Assembly: GCF_001402915.1 (NCBI RefSeq)
Contig: NZ_CP012945.1
Coordinates: 1,961,501-2,025,500, forward strand
DNA: 64,000 nucleotides
Direction: 5' to 3'
DNA from: Devosia sp. A16
GTDB lineage: Bacteria; Pseudomonadota; Alphaproteobacteria; Rhizobiales; Devosiaceae
In this document: positions 34,314 through 42,230 of the stretch, one piece after another
Position numbering within the stretch: position 1 is the stretch's first letter
How the letters are laid out: every line of letters begins with the position of its first letter
Translations under genes and position numbers: made by a program
Notes under the pieces: generated by a model
What the model was told of the DNA's origin: nothing
Seen by the model: only the letters and a program-made list of their open reading frames with translations
Databases searched by the model: none

Positions 34314-34384
34314 CAGGTTTCCTCCCTTTTTGCCGTGCCGCCCGTCCGGCCTCGCAATGACGAGGTTCCTCCCGGTAGCGGCAA

Positions 34385-34398
34385 GGAAAAGCTTTTCC
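34385..34398. promoter_or_regulatory. LacI-type operator 1 (perfect palindrome)
   Basis: GGAAAAGCTTTTCC is a perfect 14-bp palindrome with the central AAGCTT. It is the nearest of three copies to the binding-protein start (72 bp away). The operon encodes its own LacI-family regulator. Confidence 0.65.
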
Positions 34399-34441
34399 AC
34401 TTCACCTGACGGCCGGCCTCGACTGGCAGGCTCGCGATCTG

Positions 34442-34455
34442 GGAAAAGCTTTTCT
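34442..34455. promoter_or_regulatory. LacI-type operator 2
   Basis: GGAAAAGCTTTTCT differs from copy 1 only in its last base. It lies 57 bp from copy 1, about five and a half helical turns. Confidence 0.6.
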
Positions 34456-34497
34456 TGCACTTTCGTCGCACGTTTGCCGTCGCTTCGCAAGTCGTTG

Positions 34498-34511
34498 GGA
34501 AAAGCTTTTCT
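34498..34511. promoter_or_regulatory. LacI-type operator 3
   Basis: GGAAAAGCTTTTCT again, 56 bp beyond copy 2. The near-equal spacing of all three copies suggests cooperative or looped binding by a LacI-type tetramer or dimers. I could not place a convincing -10/-35 pair between them. Confidence 0.6.
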
Positions 34512-34593
34512 GAAACCGTGGCAGGCTCGGTTAGGCTGGCCACGTGACGGCGCACTGGGCTGCGCCGAAACGGCAGCCGGCCACGCCTTCGGC

Positions 34594-35481
34594 TCAGGCG
34601 CCGATGCCGAGTTGTTTCAGCTCCGCCACCCAGTCGACGACATTGGCCACGGCGCGCTCGTCGGAGAGGAATTCCTCCGCCAGCTCGGCCAGCCGCAGCG
34701 CCGACGAATAGAGCATGACCCGCTCGCGGTTGACCTGGACCCGGGCCAGTTCCTCGTACCGATCGATGATCCTCAGCGTCAGGTCGGCCGAGATCCAGTT
34801 GGAATAACTGAGGTCACGATGGCGCGAGCCGAAGCCCGAATCGGCGAAGTCGAACACGCCGTTGAGCATGCCGGTCTCATGGTCGAAGGCCATGTTCCAG
34901 CCATGCCCGTCGAAATAGCCGTAGACGAGCTCGTCGCCGGTGATGGTGAGCTTGCGGTAGGCCGCCATGGTCCGCTTCATGAAGCCCTTGTAGCCGCGCG
35001 GCAGTTTGGGCTCGGCGCGCATTATGATCTCATCCGGGCTCATCCAGGGATCGACCCCGATGGCGCCCACCGCCTGCATGCGGCTGAGCTGCAGGGCATG
35101 CAGCTCGGCATAGAGCTGCGCCATGCGGGTGGCGAGCGCATTGCGCCGACCTTCGTCGAGCGCCAGGTATTGCGGCCTTTCCAGCGAAGCGCCAGGCAGC
35201 TTCAAATGCTGCGAGAACGGCACCGGGCCTTCGTGCAGCACCATCTGCGGCAGTGGCATGGTGACCCGCGGCTTGAGGAAGGCCAGCAGCGCCACTTCCC
35301 GTCGCAGCCGGGCCTCGGCCTCGGGATTTCGAGCGAACTTGAAAATCCAGCCGTCACACTCCAGTGCGACGCTGTCCCAGCCATCGGTGAGGGTCACGAA
35401 ATTGCCGCCCGCGAACTGCGGCAACGTTCCGATGACGAGCGCGCGCAGTCGCGCGATCTCCGCCGCCGGCACCCCTTCCAT
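34594..35481 (-). CDS. APH-like phosphotransferase (kinase-fold protein)
   Basis: The 295-residue protein has the aminoglycoside-phosphotransferase/choline-kinase fold. It shows a nucleotide-loop lysine in WIFKFAR, a catalytic loop YFDGHGWNMAFD that keeps the Asp and Asn of HxDxHxxN, and the metal Asp in FDFADSGFG. ATG at 35481 follows GGGGAG. It is a single gene between the sugar operon and a small ORF. Family members phosphorylate small molecules or drugs, and resistance cannot be inferred from the fold. The substrate is unknown. Confidence 0.85.
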   Translation of the reverse strand: MEGVPAAEIARLRALVIGTLPQFAGGNFVTLTDGWDSVALECDGWIFKFARNPEAEARLRREVALLAFLKPRVTMPLPQMVLHEGPVPFSQHLKLPGASLERPQYLALDEGRRNALATRMAQLYAELHALQLSRMQAVGAIGVDPWMSPDEIIMRAEPKLPRGYKGFMKRTMAAYRKLTITGDELVYGYFDGHGWNMAFDHETGMLNGVFDFADSGFGSRHRDLSYSNWISADLTLRIIDRYEELARVQVNRERVMLYSSALRLAELAEEFLSDERAVANVVDWVAELKQLGIGA

Positions 35482-35539
35482 AGTCGCGACTCCCCCTCAA
35501 AGCGGGGCCGAATCTAGACGAGGCGCGGGGAAAGTCCAA

Positions 35540-35716
35540 TCAAGCCGGATGCAGTTCCCGCGCCCCACGCTGCTCCCGCACCTGACTGTGGCGGCGCGAC
35601 AACTTTGCATGTTGCCTCGGGGCGCTCGGCCGAGCCCGACGGTGCATCGGCATGGCGACGCCGAGCGCATCGGCGACGGTCTTTTCCAGCAGGCGATCCA
35701 GTTCCGCCTTGTGCAT
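35540..35716 (-). CDS. Small basic ORF (58 residues), hypothetical
   Basis: The reading frame starts with ATG at 35716, eight bases after a clear AAGGAGA. It encodes a 58-residue peptide with an N-terminal helix-like MHKAELDRLLEKTVADALG and a strongly basic Arg/Gln/His-rich C terminus. It ends shortly before the phosphotransferase gene on the same strand. The ribosome site and separation from other genes support it; I know no family. Confidence 0.45.
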   Translation of the reverse strand: MHKAELDRLLEKTVADALGVAMPMHRRARPSAPRQHAKLSRRHSQVREQRGARELHPA

Positions 35717-35954
35717 GATGACGTCTCCTTGGCCGCACAGGAACGGTCCCCGTGCCTTGGATAAGAAACGCCCCTCCCCCGGATCGGGTTGCCTGGGTCC
35801 TGGTTCAGATTCCGGTGATCGGCGGCGGAGCGGCAGGCGCCGCCACAGCCCGCAACAGGCTCGTTAACGATTCCGGCGGATAATGCTGGGACCGGAATAT
35901 AAGCGTCACCGGCTGCTGTTCGATGTGTTTCCGCCAGCTCAGCGGAGGGGCAAG

Positions 35955-36125
35955 ATGCGGTCCATTGGCCTCGCGGCGATCCTGCTCGCGGCACTGGTTC
36001 TTCTGTTTCCGTTCTATCGCCATTGGGTGCCCTATATCCGCATCACCACCGCGGACAGCCGCCTGCTGGGCGGCCTGCTGCTCGCCGTGGGCGCGCTCAC
36101 GCTGGCGGTGTTTCGCAACCGCTAG
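35955..36125 (+). CDS. Small membrane protein (56 residues)
   Basis: ATG at 35955 has GGAGG six bases upstream. The peptide has two hydrophobic segments (about 5-20 and 38-52) joined by a polar loop with YRHWVPYIRITTADSR, and a basic C-terminal RNR. Its stop overlaps the end of the convergent proline-rich gene by four bases. The function is unknown. Confidence 0.6.
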   Translation: MRSIGLAAILLAALVLLFPFYRHWVPYIRITTADSRLLGGLLLAVGALTLAVFRNR

Positions 36126-36730
36126 GGTTTGGGCGGCTTGGCCTCGTCTCGCGACTCGGGCGAGACGGGCAGCCGATCGTTGGCGAAGGCTTCGGCGAAC
36201 ATCGCTTCGACGCTTTGCAACGGCCTGGGCGTAATTGGCGTGGGCGTCGATAGCTGAGGCGCCGGCGGCGCCGCATCGGAAGCGATGACCGGCTTGGGCG
36301 GCGCCGAGGAAACGAGGCTGAGCGCTGGCCGGGCCGGCCCGGACTTGGCGTCGGGTTCGGCCCCGCCCTCGGCCCCAGCTTTGGGCTCCGGCTTCGATAC
36401 GATCGTGGCTTCGGCCTTCGGCGGCATCGGGCTGGCGGCCACCGGCGTCCTCGGCTCGGCCCCCGACGCTTTGGGCTCCACCGATTTGCGCTCCACCGGC
36501 TTCGGGGACACCGGCCTGCTCAGCCCCGCCGACACGGGCCGCTTTGCGGCCGCGGGCTTTGCGATTGTCGTCGAGACCGCTGGCGCCACGACCGCTGCCG
36601 TCGTGCCGCGCCGCAAACGGCGACCAAGCCGCCGGTGCTCCAGCGTGACATAGCCGAGCAGCAGCATCATGCTGCCGGCCACACCGACGCCCAACCCGAC
36701 CAGCAGCCACACCAGCGCATCGTAACTCAT
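36122..36730 (-). CDS. Membrane-anchored Pro/Ala/Lys-rich protein, unknown function
   Basis: The 202-residue protein has one N-terminal membrane helix (about 6-28: LVWLLVGLGVGVAGSMMLLLGYV), then an arginine-rich stretch (HRRLGRRLRRG). About 150 low-complexity residues rich in Pro, Ala, Lys and Glu follow. A short C-terminal motif, LQSVEAMFAEAFANDRLP, looks folded. ATG at 36730 is preceded by GGAGCGGGTG. It has the layout of a tethered scaffold or envelope-spanning stalk, but no family is recognised. Confidence 0.65.
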   Translation of the reverse strand: MSYDALVWLLVGLGVGVAGSMMLLLGYVTLEHRRLGRRLRRGTTAAVVAPAVSTTIAKPAAAKRPVSAGLSRPVSPKPVERKSVEPKASGAEPRTPVAASPMPPKAEATIVSKPEPKAGAEGGAEPDAKSGPARPALSLVSSAPPKPVIASDAAPPAPQLSTPTPITPRPLQSVEAMFAEAFANDRLPVSPESRDEAKPPKP

Positions 36731-36913
36731 CACCCGCTCCTGCCCGGCCTTCTCCTGACACCATGCCGGATTCAGGCCCCCGGCCGCAACGGCAACTCCA
36801 CCCTGCTGCAAAACCGCCGCAGAGCCGCCGGCCCGCCCGCGCCGGAAAACTCTGCACCTTTTCGCAAAAGCACTCTAACCTCGACCGCACGTCATTGCCG
36901 TCCCGAGACCTTC

Positions 36914-37660
36914 ATGCTGCAGCCCCGAACGCGCCCGCTCCTGCCCGATGTCGTCCGCTCCGGTCTCAGACGCGCCATCATCGAGGGAGAGTTCCCGCCC
37001 GGCTCGAAGCTGCCCAACGAGGATGCGCTCTGTGCCCGCTTCGCGGTGAGCCGCATCACCCTGCGCGAAGCGGTGCGCGGCCTGATCGAGGACGGCTATG
37101 TCGTCCGCCGGCAGGGCTCGGGGACCTACGTCACCCAGGGGCCTCGGCTGCGCAACTCGCTCGATACCAATTTCAGCTACACCGAATATCTGGAGAGCAC
37201 CGGGGTGGTGGTCACCCGACAGGTGCTCGACGCCTTCCGGAAGCCGGCGGACGAGACCGTCGCCACGGCACTCGACCTTCCCGCCGGCGCGGACGTCGTG
37301 GTGGTGCGCCGGGTCCGCAGCGCCGACGGCCGGCCGGCGATCTATTCCGTCGACAGCCTGCCCACCGATGTTGCCGATGCGGACCGCGACCTCGAGGCAT
37401 TCGGCACGTCGCTTTATAAGCTGCTGGCCGATCGCGGCCATACCGTCGACCATGCCCGCGCCGCGCTGGCGCCCGTCATCGCCGACGCCGAACTGAGCGA
37501 CCTGCTCGGCGTGGCCGTCGGCACGCCGCTGCAGCACTTGCGCCAGGTCGACCACGACGCGTCGGGTCGCCCGGTCATGCTGTCGCTCGAGTGGCACGTC
37601 CCGGAAGTGATCGAGCTCAGGGTCTACCGGCGCGGGCCCGGCCCGCAGGCCCAGAGCTGA
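36914..37660 (+). CDS. GntR-family regulator, HutC/UTRA subfamily
   Basis: The 248-residue protein has an N-terminal GntR winged helix (about 8-75, with PPGSKLPNEDALCARFAVSRITLREAVRGLIEDGYVVRRQGSGTYV). A UTRA ligand-binding domain follows (about 95-240). Such regulators sense small sugars, amino acids or histidine-pathway compounds. The gene converges with the Na/Pi transporter gene and has no obvious operon partner, so its target is unknown. Confidence 0.9.
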   Translation: MLQPRTRPLLPDVVRSGLRRAIIEGEFPPGSKLPNEDALCARFAVSRITLREAVRGLIEDGYVVRRQGSGTYVTQGPRLRNSLDTNFSYTEYLESTGVVVTRQVLDAFRKPADETVATALDLPAGADVVVVRRVRSADGRPAIYSVDSLPTDVADADRDLEAFGTSLYKLLADRGHTVDHARAALAPVIADAELSDLLGVAVGTPLQHLRQVDHDASGRPVMLSLEWHVPEVIELRVYRRGPGPQAQS

Positions 37661-37686
37661 GCCGCCCGCCGCTGCCCGGATGCCTT

Positions 37687-39342
37687 CTACCCGGCCGGCT
37701 TCAGCCGGTGGTCCAGCACCTCACCCGCTTCTTCCAGCACGAGGTAGCCGATCGAGGCCATCAGCGAGTTGATGGTCTTCATGGCGCGCAGCGTCTCGAG
37801 GTGGAGGTTGGAAGTGGCGAGGCTCGCCTCGGTGCCGTCCTTCAGCCGCTGCAGGTGCTGGCGCTGGCTCGCCGCCACCGCTTCGCGCATCCGGGTCTTC
37901 TCCACGACCAGCTGGCGGGCCTGCTTGAGGTCGCGGGTGACGAGCACGTTGCGGGCCAGCTGCATGTTCTCGACCACCTGGGCGTGCAGTTCCGCCAGCT
38001 CGCGCCAGCCGGTGGGCGAGAACGCCAGCCGTTGCTCGCGCCGCACCTCGGCGAGGCGCAGCAGGGTCTTGGTGATGGCGTCGCCGACATATTCGAGGTT
38101 CACCGCGATTGCCGCGAGGTCCTGCCCGCGCCGGGCGCTGTCGCTGTCGCCGCCGAACGACACCCGCGCCAGGTAGAGCTTGATGTCGCTCTGCGCCTGG
38201 TCGATTGCCGCCTCCATCAGCCGAGCCTGGCGAATCTTCTCTTCGTCGCCGGCCTTGTAGATCTCCATCACCGGCTCGAACATGCGCGCGACGATCTCGG
38301 CCATGCGCAGCAGCTCGCGCGTGGTCGAGGCCAATGCCATGCCGGGATCGTCCACCGCCGCCTCGTCGAGGCAGCTGGGCGGCACGCCGATGGCGGCAAC
38401 CGGATCGCTCGCCGCCGGAGCGCGGATCAGCCGCTCCATCAATCGCGCCATCGCGCCGCTGAGCGGCAGGCCGCAAACCAGCAGCGCCAGGTTGAACACC
38501 AGGTGCAACCCGACCAGCTGCTGCACCGGCGTAAAGCCCGCCGCCAGCGCCGCGCCGCCCAGCAACAGCGCTGCCAGCGCCAGCACCGCGCCGACGATGC
38601 GGGTGAGCAGGTTCCCCGCCATCAGCCGCTTGGCTTCGATGCCGCTGTTGCGGGTCAGTACGAACGGCCCGATCGCCGTACCGATATTGGCGCCGAGCAG
38701 CAGCGGCGCCGCCGCCTCGAACGACAGCAGGCCGTGCTGCGCCAGCACCACCAGCAGCAGGATGGTGGCGACCGACGAATGGAACAGCCAGGCGATCGCC
38801 GCCCCCGCCAGCAGCGCCGTCAGCGGCTCGTGCCCGAGATAGGCCACCACTGCCGGCAGCACCGCGCTGTCGCGCAGCGGCGCCGTCGCCTCGCCAAGCA
38901 GTTGCAGCGACACGAAGATCAACCCCACCCCGACCAGCGCCCGACCGCTCTGCCGCACCCGCCGGGCTTTCCCCTTGAAGAACAGCAGGCCGCCGGCCAG
39001 CAGCAGCAGCGGCGGCACGAGGCTCGGATCGAGGCTGAGGATCAGCACCACCAGGGCCGAGCCGAAATTGGCGCCGAGTACGATGGCGAGGCCGGTCGAC
39101 AGCGCAAACATGCCGCGCGACGCGAAGGCAGCGGCGAGCATCCCCGCGGCGGTCGAGCTCTGCAGCACCAGCCCGAGTCCGGCGCCGACCAGGGCGCTGC
39201 GCACCGGCCCGTCCGTTGCCCTCAGCAAACCGGTGATCTCCGGCCGCCAGCCCCGTTCGGCCCCGGTATGGACCATGTGCACGGCCCACAGCATCAGCGC
39301 CACGGCCCCCGCCACATGCAGCACGAACAGGTAGGCAGTCAC
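37687..39342 (-). CDS. Na/Pi cotransporter (NptA type) with C-terminal PhoU domain
   Basis: The 551-residue inner-membrane protein has eight to ten helices in two Na/Pi repeats (about 1-320). Both contain the QSS-type motif region, visible as GLVLQSSTAAGMLAA and AWLFHSSVATILLL. A cytoplasmic PhoU-like helical domain (about 345-545) follows. It probably takes up or exports phosphate with sodium, and the PhoU part may regulate this. The ATG at 39342 starts at the first helix. Confidence 0.9.
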   Translation of the reverse strand: MTAYLFVLHVAGAVALMLWAVHMVHTGAERGWRPEITGLLRATDGPVRSALVGAGLGLVLQSSTAAGMLAAAFASRGMFALSTGLAIVLGANFGSALVVLILSLDPSLVPPLLLLAGGLLFFKGKARRVRQSGRALVGVGLIFVSLQLLGEATAPLRDSAVLPAVVAYLGHEPLTALLAGAAIAWLFHSSVATILLLVVLAQHGLLSFEAAAPLLLGANIGTAIGPFVLTRNSGIEAKRLMAGNLLTRIVGAVLALAALLLGGAALAAGFTPVQQLVGLHLVFNLALLVCGLPLSGAMARLMERLIRAPAASDPVAAIGVPPSCLDEAAVDDPGMALASTTRELLRMAEIVARMFEPVMEIYKAGDEEKIRQARLMEAAIDQAQSDIKLYLARVSFGGDSDSARRGQDLAAIAVNLEYVGDAITKTLLRLAEVRREQRLAFSPTGWRELAELHAQVVENMQLARNVLVTRDLKQARQLVVEKTRMREAVAASQRQHLQRLKDGTEASLATSNLHLETLRAMKTINSLMASIGYLVLEEAGEVLDHRLKPAG

Positions 39343-39521
39343 TGATCTGGTCCTTTCGCTTGCGAGCTCGTCACGACGAACATGGAACCTGCAACGAAGG
39401 CAGGTTCGGTGCGTTCCTCATTCCCGCGCGAACCCGAGGATATTGAGGCAGTAGGCGGCGACCCGGCCGTTACGATAGAGTGCGCAACCGACATTGCCAA
39501 AGCATCTTGAGGAGTGCCGCC

Positions 39522-39764
39522 GTGAGCACAGTGAAGTACGAGGTCGTCCAGCACGACGGGGGCTGGGCCTATAAGGTCGGCGATGTCCTGTCGGAAACCT
39601 TCCGCACCCACGCGCAGGCCCATGAGGCCGCAGAAGCCGCGGCACGGCGCCAGCGGGTCGCCGGCACCACCGACGGCATCGAATACGAAGACGCCCGCGG
39701 CGTCTGGCACCAGGAAGTCTCGGAAGGCACCGACCGCCCCGACACCGAAGTCGAGGACAAGTAG
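39522..39764 (+). CDS. DUF2188 domain protein
   Basis: The 80-residue acidic protein starts at GTG 39522, seven bases after GAGGAG. The pattern VKYEVVQHDGGWAYKVGDVLSETFRTHAQAHEAAEAAARRQ, here with a gap-free central helix, resembles DUF2188 proteins (small alpha/beta domain, function unknown). The C-terminal part ends in acidic residues. It is monocistronic and converges with a small coiled-coil gene. Confidence 0.75.
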   Translation: MSTVKYEVVQHDGGWAYKVGDVLSETFRTHAQAHEAAEAAARRQRVAGTTDGIEYEDARGVWHQEVSEGTDRPDTEVEDK

Positions 39765-39798
39765 CGCTCCAGCGGCGCCGGGTTCTCGGCAGGCGGTC

Positions 39799-39981
39799 CT
39801 ACTGCGCGAGCTTGCCGCGCAGTTCGTCGAGCTCAAGGATGCAGCGATCGATCTCGGACTTGAGCGTCCGCCGCTCGGCGATGCTCATCGCGTTCTTGCT
39901 GCCGGGCCGGCTCTGTCCCACTATATCGCGCAGCGTCGCAATCTCGCGCTTCAGTTTGGCAATCTCGCTGCTGGCCTGCAT
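39799..39981 (-). CDS. Small coiled-coil protein (60 residues)
   Basis: The 60-residue protein has heptad-like leucines and alternating charges in two stretches (about 5-20 and 38-58) around a short Gly/Pro/Ser break. An alpha-helical hairpin is likely. A GGAGACTCCCCCG site precedes the ATG. It has no known family and may be a cytosolic helper protein. Confidence 0.55.
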   Translation of the reverse strand: MQASSEIAKLKREIATLRDIVGQSRPGSKNAMSIAERRTLKSEIDRCILELDELRGKLAQ

Positions 39982-40182
39982 CGGGGGAGTCTCCGTGGTC
40001 GGGTCTTGTCGCCCGCGCGGCAGCAGGAGGCAAGCCGCAATGATCCGCCATAGCGTACGCGGCCACGCGATCTGAATCCCCGTTCCAGGTCGGGCTGGGC
40101 GCCCGCTACAGGCAACCGCTGATCACAGCCCTCAGGGACATGCGAATCCACGTGAGATTTGCAACTTCCTAACCGCCCCGGC

Positions 40183-40199
40183 GTATGTTTTAGTCATAC
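40183..40199. promoter_or_regulatory. Candidate operator of the XRE-ImmA/PIN module
   Basis: GTATG and CATAC form an inverted repeat around seven bases (TTTTAGT), 22 bp before the start of the XRE-ImmA gene and overlapping a possible -10 region. TTGCAA at 40159-40164 is a possible -35. This fits autoregulation by the XRE domain, as in toxin-antitoxin operons. Confidence 0.35.
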
Positions 40200-40221
40200 T
40201 GGAGACGGTGACGGGGCTAAC

Positions 40222-41373
40222 ATGGCGAAAGCGCTGGTCAACGCAGCTATGCTGGGTTGGGCGTTGGATCGAGCAGACGTGTCTGCCGGTGGTCTCGCAA
40301 CCAAGTTGAATGTTCAGCCTGAGCAGGTCGACAGTTGGCTTTCTGGCAAAGATCGGCCGACTTTCGTCCAGGCGCAGAAGGCGGCCACCATCTTGGCAGT
40401 GCCGTTCGGCTATCTGTACCTGCAAAAGCCACCAGCGGATGAAATTCCCATTCCAGACCTGCGCACGGTAGGAGGCGAGCCCAAACCGATCGATCTCAAT
40501 CTGCGCAGCCTGCTGACCGACATCCTCTTCAAACAGGACTGGTTCAGGGATTTTCTTGAGCAGAACGATACGGAACCGCTTCCCTTCGTCGGTAGCTGTG
40601 ACATTGCCACTCCCCCTGTGACGATTGCTCAGGATATCCAAACCACCCTGCTCGGTAAGGAGGGGCGTCCTCGCACCGGCAACTTTGAGGGCTATCTTCA
40701 GGCCCTTATGCAGGCCGCAGAAGATGCCGGCATATGGGTTATGAGGACGGGCATCGTCGGAAATAACACTCACCGTCCTCTCGCTGTTCGTACATTTCGT
40801 GGCCTAGCAATTGCTGATAAACTAAGCCCTCTGGTCCTTATCAACGGCCAGGATTCCAAGGCAGCGCAGATCTTCACGTTCGTCCATGAACTAGCGCACA
40901 TCTGGCTCGGAAGTACCGGTATCTCTAATGTACAGCTTCAGGCAGAGGACTACGGTGCACATCGGGCAATTGAACGACATTGCAATGCCGTCGCTGCGGA
41001 GTTTCTGGTACCCGCGGCCGAATTGCGGCAGACTTGGCGAGCCGACATAGGCCTGTTGGCACAAGTCGATCACTTATCTCAAAGGTTCAAGGTCAGCCGT
41101 GTCGTTGTCGCACGCAGAGCTTTCGATCTCGGATTCGTCGCCGGTGACGACTACGCCCAGTTCTTCGCCGCAGAGCAACGTCGATGGCAGGACGTCAACC
41201 GCGATAGCGGAGGTGATTTCTACAAAACTCTCCCCGTCCGCAACGGCAGACGCTTCACAAAATCCGTCGTCGCCGAAGCCATGCGAGGAACGCTTCTACT
41301 CCGAGAAGCGAGTTCGCTCTTGGGAATCCAGCCGGGCAAGATCCGGGAGATGCACGAGAGGCTCGCGTCCTAA
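40222..41373 (+). CDS. XRE-ImmA/IrrE metallopeptidase (putative antitoxin)
   Basis: The 383-residue protein has an N-terminal XRE-like helix-turn-helix (about 8-60, with GGLATKLNVQPEQVDSWLSGKDRPTF). An ImmA/IrrE zinc-peptidase domain follows (about 170-300) with HELAH at 222-226 and a downstream CNAVAAEFLVP segment that supplies the third ligand. A C-terminal helical tail ends at 383. Such proteins repress DNA and are inactivated or activated by stress-triggered proteolysis. The stop codon directly abuts the next gene, a PIN-like toxin candidate. Codon use is visibly less GC-rich than in flanking genes, which suggests acquisition. Confidence 0.88.
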   Translation: MAKALVNAAMLGWALDRADVSAGGLATKLNVQPEQVDSWLSGKDRPTFVQAQKAATILAVPFGYLYLQKPPADEIPIPDLRTVGGEPKPIDLNLRSLLTDILFKQDWFRDFLEQNDTEPLPFVGSCDIATPPVTIAQDIQTTLLGKEGRPRTGNFEGYLQALMQAAEDAGIWVMRTGIVGNNTHRPLAVRTFRGLAIADKLSPLVLINGQDSKAAQIFTFVHELAHIWLGSTGISNVQLQAEDYGAHRAIERHCNAVAAEFLVPAAELRQTWRADIGLLAQVDHLSQRFKVSRVVVARRAFDLGFVAGDDYAQFFAAEQRRWQDVNRDSGGDFYKTLPVRNGRRFTKSVVAEAMRGTLLLREASSLLGIQPGKIREMHERLAS

Positions 41374-41871
41374 GTGGTGTACCTCCTCGATAGCAACGTC
41401 TTCATCGAGGCTCAGAACCGCTACTATGCGTTCGATATCGTGCCTGCATTCTGGGACTGGATGGACACGGTCATCGGGCCGAACGTCGCGACAGTGGCAC
41501 CTGTTCGAGACGAGTTGATCGGAAAAGATGATCCGCTCGCCGCATGGATGAAGCAACGACAGAACGACCCGTGGGTGTTGCCAGTCGACGACAAGGCCAC
41601 GCAGGAAGCGTACGCCGAGATCGCAATCGAGCTCGACGGATCAAACTATCGACGGCCGGCGATCGAGAAATTTCTGAGCGGAGCTGATCCGTGGCTCATC
41701 GCAAAAGCGAAGGTTCTAAAGGCGACTATCGTCACTCACGAAGTCGCGGCGCCTGATGCCGTGAAACGGGTGCCGATCCCCAACCTCTGTGTAGGACGGA
41801 AGGTGCCGTGCATAAACACCTTCGATGCTCTGCGTGCCTTGCAGGCGCAGTTTCGGCACCACCCGCGATAA
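41374..41871 (+). CDS. DUF4411 PIN-like protein (putative toxin)
   Basis: The 165-residue protein starts with GTG immediately after the TAA of the preceding gene, so the two are translationally coupled. The N-terminal VYLLDSNVFIEAQ carries the first PIN Asp (residue 6). SGADPWLIAKAKVLKATIVTHE holds the later acidic residue and strand, matching DUF4411 (a PIN-like family). PIN domains are usually RNases. With the upstream XRE-ImmA gene it forms a probable toxin-antitoxin pair. This pairing is inferred from adjacency and general knowledge of such modules. Confidence 0.85.
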   Translation: MVYLLDSNVFIEAQNRYYAFDIVPAFWDWMDTVIGPNVATVAPVRDELIGKDDPLAAWMKQRQNDPWVLPVDDKATQEAYAEIAIELDGSNYRRPAIEKFLSGADPWLIAKAKVLKATIVTHEVAAPDAVKRVPIPNLCVGRKVPCINTFDALRALQAQFRHHPR

Positions 41872-42067
41872 AGGGACCGATCCAACGCAGTGTCCGACTA
41901 GGGATAAACTCGATTGGCAACCGGGACGGCAAGCCGCTTGTGTCAAAGGTGCTCAAGGCGATGTCGCCAGCAGCGAGCATCTGCACCGACTAACCAGATA
42001 CCCATCACGCTCCGGCGCCCCGAAACGCTCACCATCTTCTTAATGGACCTAATGTCTGGAAAAGGGG

Positions 42068-42143
42068 TGGTGCCGCATGCCGGATTCGAACCAGCGACCC
42101 CCTCATTACGAATGAGATGCTCTACCGACTGAGCTAATGCGGC
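42068..42143 (-). tRNA. tRNA-Thr (anticodon CGT)
   Basis: The minus strand folds as a full cloverleaf. The acceptor stem pairs GCCGCAT with ATGCGGC. The D arm contains TAGCTCAGTCGGTAGAGC, the seven-base anticodon loop TTCGTAA gives CGT (decodes ACG), and the T arm contains GGTTCGAATCC. The discriminator A is followed by an encoded CCA. The T-rich sequence after it may aid termination. The gap 41872-42067 before it shows no other feature. Confidence 0.96.
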
Positions 42144-42230
42144 TACGGGCGCGCAGGACGCGCCGGTGCGGGGTCTAATACAAGCGACGCCTGTCACGCG
42201 CAAGTGCGCTTGAGGGGATCACCAACAAGC

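Noticed and set aside
34594-35481. Antibiotic resistance phosphotransferase
   Set aside because: Only the kinase fold is visible; this fold includes many housekeeping kinases and no resistance-specific features can be recognised.
37591-39345. Open frame of 584 codons opposite the Na/Pi transporter
   Set aside because: Antisense shadow; the transporter has helices and a PhoU domain in the expected order.
40140-42143. Integrated genomic island at tRNA-Thr
   Set aside because: No integrase gene and no duplicated tRNA 3' end was seen at the far side, so integration at this tRNA cannot be supported even though GC content drops.
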